Source: CAYXFD01 sp964464175 (GTDB taxonomy: Bacteria; Cloacimonadota; Cloacimonadia; Cloacimonadales; JAJBBL01). Taken from it: a stretch of DNA of 43,711 nucleotides. Position 1 is the first letter of the stretch. Each line of letters begins with the position of its first letter. This document shows, in pieces, positions 26,206 to 34,606 of this stretch. The notes under the pieces were generated by a model. That model did no database searches. It was not told the origin of the DNA and saw only the letters and a list, made by a program, of their open reading frames with translations. The position numbers were made by a program, and so were the translations under genes. The stretch is taken from contig CAYXFD010000025.1 of NCBI GenBank assembly GCA_964464175.1, positions 1 through 43,711 of the forward strand, read 5' to 3'.

Positions 26206-29097
26206 ATGAGAAACAGATTATTGATCTTGGTAATGCTGGGGTTAACAGCAGCATTATTAGCAGCGGGTGAAAATTATCTGATAACCGTTGATTCTGCAGA
26301 TATTAAGGGTACCGACTCTTTTGTGGAGCTTGATCTCAAGGTTTATCAGATCAGCGGAAGTGCTCTTATCTGCGGTGCCAGTAATTTACCGAGTCTTAAC
26401 AGTAAGAACATCCCTTTTAATATTATAGATGAACATGCCTGGTCTGAGAAGTACTATCTTATCTCTGATAAGCGGGGAATTGCCGTAAAGGGAGACATAC
26501 CCTTTGGCAGGGAACTATACCGGGATGAACGGGTAGTGCTTGTTAAAACAGGTGATCTGTCAATCGAACAGATCATTTCTCTTCCCTATAAGATTACGGA
26601 ACTTTTCCCGATCCCACTTAGGTTCTCTCCGACAAAGTTCTATCCTCCGGTTAGAAAAGAATTACCGGCTCTGCGGACAGAAATCGTTCAGCTCCTGAAT
26701 GAGATAGATCCCGACAGTTTAGGATATTTCATTCAATCCTTGGAAGATTTTGTAACCCGGTATAGTTTTGCCCCGAACCGGGATGAGGTAGCCGGCTGGA
26801 TAGAGAATGAATTTTTGAGATTTGGTTATACCGATGTCTTTATCGACTCATTTATACAGGAGGGAATCTGGCACAAGAATGTGGTTACTACTTTGCCGGG
26901 AAGCGTGAATCCCGGGCAGATAGTCATAATAGGTGGTCATCACGACTCGATATTGTCAAACGGTGACCCTATGATCATGGCTCCAGGGGCAGATGATAAC
27001 GGGTCAGGCACAGGAACAGCTTTGGAAATTGCCCGGGCTATGAAAGCTGTCGATTTTCAGCCGGAGATGACGATCAGATTCATCACCTTTGCGGCGGAAG
27101 AGATAGGATTATGGGGCAGCCATCATTATGCAGAGACAGCCCTTAATGAGGGTATGGATATCATATTGATGCTCAATAATGACATGACAGGCTACACAGC
27201 TCAGGGACCGGATGAATGGACAATTCATTTAAGGGAGTATACCGGAGCAGAGAACGAAACACATTTTGCCCGGCAGATAATTCAGCAATATACAACCCTG
27301 AACACAGCAACGTATATTTACAATCCGAATACTACCGATAGTTATTCTTTCTGGCTAAGGGGATTTCCGGCGATATCATTCATTGAATTAGAATTTAATC
27401 CTTTTTATCATACTACCGATGATCTGCTGATTCATCTCAATATGGATTATGCCGTTGAGACAGCCAGAGCTTCAGCTGCTATAGCTGCCTTAATTGACAA
27501 AGTACCGGCAGTACCCGAAGATTTTACAGTTACCGATGCGGGAAACGGACATGAACTCATTCTTGATTGGTCTCCTGTGCTGTTACCTGAAACCGATTAT
27601 TATGAAGCCTATATTGGGTTAGAAAGCGGAGATTATTTCGCAAGCTTCGCAACCGAAGATACAACATACACCCTGTCCGGTTTGGAGGAGGGTATTACTT
27701 ATTATATAGGGGTTTCTGCTGTGGGAATTTCAGGGTTTTCCAGCCTTATAGCCGAAACAACCGGAGTCCCGGGAACAATACCTCTGACCCCCCGGGACTT
27801 ATTAGACTATCCTCACTCTGATAGTATTAATCTAAACTGGACTCACAATCTTGAGGCAGATCTGGCCGGATATAATCTCTACCGCTCCGAAACAGAAGGA
27901 TTAAGCGGTGAACAATTGAATCAGGAAGTTATCGTTGCTAACTACTATTTTGATTTTACAGCCGAACCGGAAATTGTTTATTATTATTCTCTTACAGCAG
28001 TTGATGAGACGGGTAACGAGAGCGAACCGACGGAACAGATTTACTCCCGGCTTACATCAATGGATCAGGGAGTCCTGATAGTGGCTGATACTGCTGAGGG
28101 GAACGGCAGTTTTCAGAATCCTGCTTTAGCAGATGTAACTCAGTTTTACAATGAGGTACTGAGTGATTATTCTCCTGTTATCTATTCTCTCTGGTCTGAG
28201 AACAGGATTAAACTGGCCGATCTGGGGGCATATTCAACGGTGATCTGGCATAAAAATAATGTCTCAACCCATCAATACGGTACGGATATTATTGAGGCTA
28301 TCCGGCATTATCTCGACAGCGGGGGAAAAATCCTCTTTTCGGTCTATCATCCCAGCAGATTATTAGGAGCTACCGATTTTTATCCTCAAATTTATACTGA
28401 AGGGGATTTCTTATACGATTATCTGAAAGTAGAGATGATAACGCTGCATCAGGCTTCCCGTTTTGTTTCTGCTCAACCTGTTTTAAGCGGATATCCGGAG
28501 TTGACTATTGATGATGAAAAAGCACCTTCAGGACTAAACTATCATATCATTAATATCGAGAGTGTTCATTCCGCAAGCTCAGGAACGGATATTTTCACTT
28601 ATCATTCCGGGTATCCTCCCGATAGTAATGAAGCCTCTATGCAGGACTTACCTGTTGGCATCGAATACAGTGGTGATGATGATAAGGTTATTCTATTGAG
28701 CTTTCCGCTCTTTTACATAGATCAGAGTGATGCTGAAGCTTTTATCAGTTACGTAATGAACGAGAAATTCAATGAGCAGGTCGGGATCGAGGAAGGGGAT
28801 GCCCTCCCTCTTTCAGAGAAGCCGTACCGTTTATATACTAACTATCCCAATCCCTTCAATCCCGAAACGGTTATCAGATATTCCTTGGAGCAGAAATCGG
28901 AGATAACGCTGGCAGTTTACAATCTAAAGGGGCAGAAGATAAAGGTTCTGATTTCCGAAAAACGAGTGCCGGGTGAGTATTCGGTTGTCTGGGACGGTAA
29001 GGATGATTCGGGTAAGGAAGCATCCAGCGGGATCTATTTTTACAGATTATCTACTGAGTTCGGACAGGAAACAAAAAAGATGCTGCTGATCAAGTAG
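26206..29097 (+). CDS. Secreted M28-family metallopeptidase with FN3, GATase-like and sorting domains (paralogue 2)
   Basis: The 963-residue product has the same domain order as the gene at 12906: signal peptide (1-20), propeptide, M28 domain, two fibronectin-III domains, GATase-like domain, FlgD-Ig-like sorting domain. Zinc motifs are intact: H245-x-D247 in G-G-H-H-D-S, G-A-D-D-N-G-S-G, A-A-E-E-I-G-L-W-G-S, N-N-D-M and F-Y-H-T. The second metal region has N-D-M-T-G-Y, closer to classical M28 aminopeptidases than paralogue 1 (N-D-M-I-G-Y). The extreme 3' end is nearly identical in DNA to that of paralogue 1, although upstream parts have diverged. It is transcribed from its own strong promoter and followed by a terminator at 29144. 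Confidence 0.9.
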   Translation: MRNRLLILVMLGLTAALLAAGENYLITVDSADIKGTDSFVELDLKVYQISGSALICGASNLPSLNSKNIPFNIIDEHAWSEKYYLISDKRGIAVKGDIPFGRELYRDERVVLVKTGDLSIEQIISLPYKITELFPIPLRFSPTKFYPPVRKELPALRTEIVQLLNEIDPDSLGYFIQSLEDFVTRYSFAPNRDEVAGWIENEFLRFGYTDVFIDSFIQEGIWHKNVVTTLPGSVNPGQIVIIGGHHDSILSNGDPMIMAPGADDNGSGTGTALEIARAMKAVDFQPEMTIRFITFAAEEIGLWGSHHYAETALNEGMDIILMLNNDMTGYTAQGPDEWTIHLREYTGAENETHFARQIIQQYTTLNTATYIYNPNTTDSYSFWLRGFPAISFIELEFNPFYHTTDDLLIHLNMDYAVETARASAAIAALIDKVPAVPEDFTVTDAGNGHELILDWSPVLLPETDYYEAYIGLESGDYFASFATEDTTYTLSGLEEGITYYIGVSAVGISGFSSLIAETTGVPGTIPLTPRDLLDYPHSDSINLNWTHNLEADLAGYNLYRSETEGLSGEQLNQEVIVANYYFDFTAEPEIVYYYSLTAVDETGNESEPTEQIYSRLTSMDQGVLIVADTAEGNGSFQNPALADVTQFYNEVLSDYSPVIYSLWSENRIKLADLGAYSTVIWHKNNVSTHQYGTDIIEAIRHYLDSGGKILFSVYHPSRLLGATDFYPQIYTEGDFLYDYLKVEMITLHQASRFVSAQPVLSGYPELTIDDEKAPSGLNYHIINIESVHSASSGTDIFTYHSGYPPDSNEASMQDLPVGIEYSGDDDKVILLSFPLFYIDQSDAEAFISYVMNEKFNEQVGIEEGDALPLSEKPYRLYTNYPNPFNPETVIRYSLEQKSEITLAVYNLKGQKIKVLISEKRVPGEYSVVWDGKDDSGKEASSGIYFYRLSTEFGQETKKMLLIK

Positions 29098-29143
29098 TTT
29101 GAAATGAGAGGATATAACCGGGTGAATAGTATATTGAGTTTTT

Positions 29144-29179
29144 CCATATCAAATATGATATCAAAGTGATATGGTTTTT
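29144..29179 (+). terminator. Intrinsic terminator after M28 paralogue 2
   Basis: CCATATCA (29144-29151) and TGATATGG (29167-29174) form a perfect 8-bp stem followed by TTTTT. The loop itself contains a further ATGATAT palindrome. Confidence 0.7.
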
Positions 29180-29384
29180 GTCTGGAGGAGCAAGTATTAA
29201 AAGGAGGGGAGCAGCAAGCAAGAGGTCGATTTTCTTGTACAGACAAACATCTTAGGAACAGGACTGAAGTTGGCATATATATTGCATAATTCTCTTGCTG
29301 AGAGTTAGTAATAAAAAACACTTGCTTAGGTTTTTAAGGCTTTAAGAGTTTTAGGATCAATTATCAATACCGGGAGGCTGTTAT

Positions 29385-32291
29385 ATGAAAAAAGGATTGA
29401 TGTTTTTAGTGCTTTTGTTGGTTCTGAGTTCGGTTTTTGCTGTTGTTCAGGATAATTACCTTGTCACGATTGATCTCTCTCTGTTAGAGAAGCCAAAGGT
29501 CTTAGAGGCTATGGAGATCAATATCTACTATAAGACCGATCAGACCCTGATATCCGGTCTGTCGGATTTTAAAGTTCTTCATAAAAATGGTATTTCCTTT
29601 ACCGTGATCGATGAAGAGCCATGGTCAGAAAAATACTATCTTCTTTATGATCTCAAAGGGGAGAGAACCGAGCCGGTTTCAGATTGGGGAAGGGTTATCT
29701 ACCGGAATAGCAGAACTCTCCTCATAAAGAGTCCGGCATTGACGGTCGATCAGATAAATAGTATTCCTCACAAGATTACCGAGCTTTTTCCTCTCCCTCT
29801 AAAGCTTAGCTTCGATACGATCTATCCTTCTCCTCAAGCTGAACTCCCTGTACGACGGACTGAGATCGATCAGCTTCTTACTGAGATAAATCCTGACAGT
29901 TTAGGTTATTTCATTCAATCACTGGAAGATTTCGTGACCCGGTATTGTTTTGCTCCTAACCGAGATGAAGTTGCCGGCTGGATAGAGAGTGAATTCCTAA
30001 GATTCGGTTACACCGATGTGGTGATTGATTCATTTTTCCAGCAAGGTGTCTGGCACAAAAACGTAGTTGCTACTCTTCCCGGTACTGTCAATCCCGAGCA
30101 GGTTGTTATTATCGGCGGACATCATGACTCAATTACCCAAAGCGGGAATCCAATGCTGCTTGCCCCGGGAGCCGATGATAACGGTTCCGGAGCAGGTGCT
30201 GCCTTAGAGGTAGCCCGGGCGATGAAAGCTATCAATTTTCAACCGGAAACGACCATCAAGTTTATCACTTTTGCGGCTGAGGAAGTCGGATTGTGGGGGA
30301 GTCACCATAATGCAGCAACATCCTTAGATGAAGGAATGAATATAAAGCTTCTGATCAACAACGATATGATAGCTTATACGATAGATCCTCCGGCAAATTG
30401 GCGTATCCATCTGACGGAATATTCAGGTTTCGAGAATCAGAGCAATTTTGCCAGACAGATAGTTCAACAATATACCAATATAACACCGGTTACTTATCCT
30501 GCTTTCCTTGATGCTCCTTTTTCCGACAGTTATTCTTACTGGATACGGGGTTTTCCACCCATCTTCTTCATTGAACCTGAGGTTTTTGACAATCCCTATT
30601 ATCATCAACCCGATGATCTTTTAATTCACCTTAACTTAGATTATGCGGTAGAGACCGTCAGAGCTTCTGCTGCCATCGCTGTCCTGGTTAATGAGATTCC
30701 TGATATCCCTGAAGATTTGACCGTTATCGATGCCGGTAACGGGACTGAGTTGATAGCGGAGTGGTCTCCGGTTTCCTCTCCTAATTTCGATTTTTATGAA
30801 ATACATCTCGGCCTGAGCAGTGGAAATTACGATACAAGTTTCACAACCGGGGATGTTTCCTGCACTCTTTCCGGTCTGGAAGAAGGCATAACTTATTATA
30901 TCGGCATCTCAGCTGTTAGTACTTCTGGTTATTCCAGCTCCATAACCGAGAGTAGCGGAGTACCGGGGACGGTGCCCTTAACCCCGGTTGATTTTCGGGA
31001 TCTTCCTAAGGGGAACCGAATTGATTTAACCTGGACACATAATACGGAAGCTGATCTGGCTGGTTATAATCTATACCGTTCTGAGACAGAAGGAGAGTTA
31101 GGGGTTCAGATCAACCCTTATCTAATTGAAGCTAACTATTTTGTCGATATAGATGTTGAAACCGGAGAGTTTTATTACTATTCACTTACTGCTCTTGACG
31201 ACTCGGCTAACGAAAGTGTGCCGAGTGAACAAGTACGATCAAGAATAGTATCGCTGGATCAGGGGGTCTTGATTGTAGCCGGGACTTCTGACGGGAACGG
31301 CAGTTTTCAGAATCCTGCCTTAACCGAGACAACTCAGTTCTACAATGATTTGTTAGCTGACTACTCTCCTGATACCTATCCTCTCTGGTCTGAGGACAGG
31401 ATTAAACTCGCTGATCTGGGAGCCTATTCGACCTTGATCTGGCACAGGAATAATGTTTCAGCTCATCAGTACGGCCAGGAAACGATCAATGCTATAATTC
31501 AGTATCTTGACGCTGGGGGAAATATCCTTTTTACAACTTACTTTCCCAGCAGGTTACTGGGCAGAACCGATTTTTATCCCCAGAATTATGCAGAGGGAGA
31601 TTTCTTATACGATTATTTAAAAATAGATGAGATAGTCCTTCATCAAAGTTCCCGTTTTGTTGCCGCCCAAACTCTCCTAACCGGATATCCGGAGCTGACA
31701 ATTGATGAAGATAAAGCCCCTTCAGGGCTGAATCATCACATTATTAATATCGAGAGTGTTCATTCGACAAACCCAGGAACAGATATTTACGCTTATCATT
31801 CCGGGTATCCTTCCGGAAGCAATGAAGCATCAATGCAGGGCTTGCCTGTCGGGATCGAGTATCTCGGAGATGATTATAAGGTTATCTTATTGAGCTTTCC
31901 CCTTTATTACATAGATCAGGTAGATGCAGCTGCGTTGATTTCTTTTATTATGAATGAGAAATTCGATGAACAGGTCGGCATCGGTGAAGAAGATATTCTT
32001 CCTGTTTCCGGCAAACCATACCGTCTCTATGCCAACCATCCCAACCCCTTCAATCCCGAAACGGTTATCAGATATTCTTTGGAGCAGGAATCGGAGATAA
32101 CTCTGGAAGTGTATAATCTTAAAGGACAGAAGGTGAGGCTTCTAACGGCTGAAAAGAGACTGCCCGGGGAGTATTCGGTAGTCTGGAACGGTAAGGATGA
32201 TTCGGGGAAGGAAGCTGCCAGCGGGATCTATTTCTACCGGTTGACTACCGATTATGGTAAAGATATCCGGAAGATGCTTCTGCTGAAGTGA
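29385..32291 (+). CDS. Secreted M28-family metallopeptidase with FN3, GATase-like and sorting domains (paralogue 3)
   Basis: The 968-residue product has a signal peptide ending about residue 20 (S-S-V-F-A) and the shared architecture. The catalytic motifs are present: H246-x-D248, G-A-D-D-N-G-S-G, A-A-E-E-V-G-L-W-G-S, N-N-D-M and Y-Y-H-Q. At the M28 core G-Y after N-D-M-I is replaced by A-Y, and the region before the last histidine is longer by a few residues (V-F-D-N-P). The C-terminal domain has H-P-N-P-F-N-P in place of Y-P-N-P-F-N-P. It is closest to paralogue 2, for example in the linker A-D-L-G-A-Y-S-T and in the sorting domain, which fits a tandem duplication. GGGAGG precedes the ATG. 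It converges with the ankyrin gene, with only 28 bases between stops. Confidence 0.9.
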   Translation: MKKGLMFLVLLLVLSSVFAVVQDNYLVTIDLSLLEKPKVLEAMEINIYYKTDQTLISGLSDFKVLHKNGISFTVIDEEPWSEKYYLLYDLKGERTEPVSDWGRVIYRNSRTLLIKSPALTVDQINSIPHKITELFPLPLKLSFDTIYPSPQAELPVRRTEIDQLLTEINPDSLGYFIQSLEDFVTRYCFAPNRDEVAGWIESEFLRFGYTDVVIDSFFQQGVWHKNVVATLPGTVNPEQVVIIGGHHDSITQSGNPMLLAPGADDNGSGAGAALEVARAMKAINFQPETTIKFITFAAEEVGLWGSHHNAATSLDEGMNIKLLINNDMIAYTIDPPANWRIHLTEYSGFENQSNFARQIVQQYTNITPVTYPAFLDAPFSDSYSYWIRGFPPIFFIEPEVFDNPYYHQPDDLLIHLNLDYAVETVRASAAIAVLVNEIPDIPEDLTVIDAGNGTELIAEWSPVSSPNFDFYEIHLGLSSGNYDTSFTTGDVSCTLSGLEEGITYYIGISAVSTSGYSSSITESSGVPGTVPLTPVDFRDLPKGNRIDLTWTHNTEADLAGYNLYRSETEGELGVQINPYLIEANYFVDIDVETGEFYYYSLTALDDSANESVPSEQVRSRIVSLDQGVLIVAGTSDGNGSFQNPALTETTQFYNDLLADYSPDTYPLWSEDRIKLADLGAYSTLIWHRNNVSAHQYGQETINAIIQYLDAGGNILFTTYFPSRLLGRTDFYPQNYAEGDFLYDYLKIDEIVLHQSSRFVAAQTLLTGYPELTIDEDKAPSGLNHHIINIESVHSTNPGTDIYAYHSGYPSGSNEASMQGLPVGIEYLGDDYKVILLSFPLYYIDQVDAAALISFIMNEKFDEQVGIGEEDILPVSGKPYRLYANHPNPFNPETVIRYSLEQESEITLEVYNLKGQKVRLLTAEKRLPGEYSVVWNGKDDSGKEAASGIYFYRLTTDYGKDIRKMLLLK

Positions 32292-32319
32292 GAAGCTACC
32301 CTAAAAGAAGAAGATTGTG

Positions 32320-33456
32320 CTATTCTCTGTAACTGACCAGCAGCTTCAGATGCTCATCGATTTTCCAGTTCCAGAGGGAAAGGGCAGTTTCTCCCTTGTT
32401 AGAAACGATACTCCGGTCAATATTATGTTTCAGCAGGAGATTGGTAATCTGCAGGTTACCACGTTCCAAAGCATAGAATAGCGCTGTCCACCCTTCATTG
32501 TCAACGGCATTGATCTCAGCTCCTCTTTCCAGCAATAACAGGACAATATTCAGGAGTTCCATCTTAACGGCTGCCATTAAGACAGTTTCCCTGAACCGTT
32601 TTCCGCGGGTGTGGATATCTGCCCCGGATCTGATCAGCATTTCGGCAATTGTCTTGTTTCCTTGCTCTATGGCTAAGAAGAGTGCCGGATAATCATATCT
32701 GATATCCCTGACATCAGGATTTGCTCCTGCCTTTAGCAACAGAGCTACTATCTCCTCGCTGCCATGATATAGCGCTTCGATAAGCGGATACTCACCTCTG
32801 GTAGTTTTCAGTTCAGGGTCAGCGCCGAATCTGAGCAGGAGTTCTACCATCCGGGGATCATTATTTGCAACAGCAGAGAGGAGGGGTGTCCAGCGGTAAC
32901 AGTCTCTCCGGTTAACTTGCGAACCTTTTTCGAGCAGCAGCTCCGCTACCCGGAGATGTCCAAACAGAACAGCATAACGGAGAGGAGACAAGCCGTCTTC
33001 ATCAGTTTTTTCTCTATCAGCCCCGAGCCGTATCAGATATTCAACAACCTCTGGATGCCCATTCCGGGAAGCGAGTAAAAGGGGGGTAAAGGAGTCCCGG
33101 TTGAGCCGGTCGCTATCAAAACCGAGAGAGAATAAAAACCAGACGGTATTGACTAATCCTTTTCCGGCAGCTCTGACTATATCATCCTGAGAAAATTTAG
33201 CCTTGACCTCCAGCTCTGTTAAACCGGTGAGTTGATAGATATCATGTTCTCCGATCTTGCTCAGGATATTCTCAATCTCAACCAGATCATTGGGATTATT
33301 AAGGCTTTTTAACAGCTTTTCGGAAAGCAGGTTGTCTTCCATTATCTCTTCCTTCCGGAATTCTTCATCCGGTAACTGTTTTTCCTGCTGAAAATCCGCA
33401 GCTGAAAGAAGCAGACAGACATTTATCAAAACTAATGATAAAAAAAGATGTCTCAC
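32320..33456 (-). CDS. Exported ankyrin-repeat protein
   Basis: The 378-residue protein has a signal peptide (hydrophobic residues 4-18, cleavage probably at L-S-A-A). Residues about 75-370 form eight or nine ankyrin repeats of 33 residues; typical units read T-P-L-L-L-A-S-R-N-G-H and V-E-L-L-L-R-F-G-A-D-P. A helical, acidic linker precedes them. Ankyrin stacks bind proteins; here the partner would be periplasmic or on the envelope. Its ATG overlaps the stop of folA by four bases, and it is the last gene of a four-gene operon. Confidence 0.9.
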   Translation of the reverse strand: MRHLFLSLVLINVCLLLSAADFQQEKQLPDEEFRKEEIMEDNLLSEKLLKSLNNPNDLVEIENILSKIGEHDIYQLTGLTELEVKAKFSQDDIVRAAGKGLVNTVWFLFSLGFDSDRLNRDSFTPLLLASRNGHPEVVEYLIRLGADREKTDEDGLSPLRYAVLFGHLRVAELLLEKGSQVNRRDCYRWTPLLSAVANNDPRMVELLLRFGADPELKTTRGEYPLIEALYHGSEEIVALLLKAGANPDVRDIRYDYPALFLAIEQGNKTIAEMLIRSGADIHTRGKRFRETVLMAAVKMELLNIVLLLLERGAEINAVDNEGWTALFYALERGNLQITNLLLKHNIDRSIVSNKGETALSLWNWKIDEHLKLLVSYRE

Positions 33457-33974
33457 TCTCTATCTCTCTTTTCGTAGATCAGGAAATTATAATCATAGCC
33501 GGTGAAAACAATATCTTCCGGTTGTTCAGAAGATATGAGCTGCCACTCTCTTTCATCAAGTTCAGGGAAAAAAGTATCACCCGGAAATGTCTCTCTTATC
33601 TGAGTTAGATATATCCTCTGGGCATAAGGGAGAAAGAGCCGGAAGATCATCTCGCCCCCAATGATGAATACTTCTTTATGAAGCCATTCGCCTGAGGCTT
33701 TCTTCTCTTCGGCTAACCGGAAGAATTCGTGCATTCCTGATACGGTCAGGACTTCAGAGTTTAACTCCTGAGAAGAAAGCACGATATTGATCCTTCCGGG
33801 GAGAGGGTTTCCTATCGATTCCAGGGTCTTTCTTCCCATCACGACGATATTGCCCCAGGTAAGAGATTTAAAACGCTTGAGATCTTCAGGGAGATGCCAG
33901 GGCATTTTATTTGCGCTGCCGATAACCCTGTTTTCCGCTGCTGCCGCTATCAATGAAATCGATAAATCATTCAT
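33453..33974 (-). CDS. folA: Dihydrofolate reductase
   Basis: The 173-residue product is a full-length DHFR. It has the N-terminal strand S-L-I-A-A-A-A-E-N-R-V-I-G, the substrate loop K-M-P-W-H-L-P-E-D-L-K-R-F-K with catalytic acid D31, the NADPH-binding V-V-M-G-R-K-T-L-E-S-I-G, L-P-G-R-I-N-I-V-L-S and later F-I-I-G-G-E-M-I-F. It reduces dihydrofolate to tetrahydrofolate with NADPH. It overlaps both neighbours (8 bases with the gene upstream, 4 with the ankyrin gene), so it is certainly in their operon; the pairing with a sulfite-oxidase-like gene has no obvious metabolic logic. Confidence 0.96.
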   Translation of the reverse strand: MNDLSISLIAAAAENRVIGSANKMPWHLPEDLKRFKSLTWGNIVVMGRKTLESIGNPLPGRINIVLSSQELNSEVLTVSGMHEFFRLAEEKKASGEWLHKEVFIIGGEMIFRLFLPYAQRIYLTQIRETFPGDTFFPELDEREWQLISSEQPEDIVFTGYDYNFLIYEKRDRE

Positions 33975-34572
33975 CCAAAAACCTGACTACTTCTCCGTCC
34001 GGAATCTTTCTCATCTTGCCGCCGCGGTTCATGTCCATGACAAAACCGGCTGTTATTTTAGCCTCATCGCTGTAACCCCTTTTCTCCCAGTAACCGGAAA
34101 CGTATTTATCGGTGAAGATAACCTCTATAACACTTTTAGCCGATTTATAACCCCAGAGATAGGGGCAGAATACTCTGAGAGGACCACCGTAATCCTCTTC
34201 CAGGGGTTCTCCGTCAAATTCATAAGCTAATAGTGTCTTTTCCTGCATCGCCGTTGAGAGGGGAATGGAAGTGTCATAGATCTTTCCGACTGACCAGAAT
34301 CTCACATAGTTTGTTTCAGGCTGCATACCGGCTAAATCTGCCAGATCGGATATCCTGATACCACCCCATTTGCCGAAGACTGAGAAACGGGTTACACTGG
34401 TTAGTCTTCCTTCTGCTATAGTTTTAGGCAGCCCGGCTAATTCCTGCCAACTGAGTTCTACCGGGTTGCGGCAGGTACCGCTGACTTTCAGTTTCCAGTT
34501 TTTGCGGTCTAAAATGCCCGGATGCCCTTCAGCCCAAAATACAGGTGTATTCAGCTCTTTTAATCTGCTCAT
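33967..34572 (-). CDS. Sulfite-oxidase-fold molybdopterin-type protein with Ser at the Mo-ligand position
   Basis: The 201-residue protein shows the core pattern of the sulfite oxidase / MsrP (YedY) molybdopterin domain: W-x-L-x-V-S-G near 26-32, L-S-W-Q-E-L near 40-45, R-L-T-S-V-T-R-F-S near 56-64, K-W-G-G-I-R-I-S-D-L, E-F-D-G-E-P-L, D-Y-G-G-P-L-R-V and W-G-Y-K-S-A-K. In the family the motif is C-V-T-R-(W/F)-S and the Cys binds molybdenum; here it is S59 (codon AGT). There is no Tat signal, so it is cytoplasmic and shorter than MsrP. I placed the start at 34572 because AAGGGAG lies just upstream; the earlier in-frame ATG at 34632 has no ribosome site. An msrQ partner is absent. It may be a cofactor-binding protein with altered chemistry or none. 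Confidence 0.8.
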   Translation of the reverse strand: MSRLKELNTPVFWAEGHPGILDRKNWKLKVSGTCRNPVELSWQELAGLPKTIAEGRLTSVTRFSVFGKWGGIRISDLADLAGMQPETNYVRFWSVGKIYDTSIPLSTAMQEKTLLAYEFDGEPLEEDYGGPLRVFCPYLWGYKSAKSVIEVIFTDKYVSGYWEKRGYSDEAKITAGFVMDMNRGGKMRKIPDGEVVRFLDE

Positions 34573-34606
34573 AATATCTCCCTTAATAATTGAACTATAC
34601 AATAAA

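Noticed and set aside
29040..29321. 93-codon minus-strand frame overlapping the end of peptidase paralogue 2
   Set aside because: It is a shadow of the coding strand plus the terminator hairpin; a similar antisense frame occurs at the end of paralogue 1 only because the coding ends are alike.
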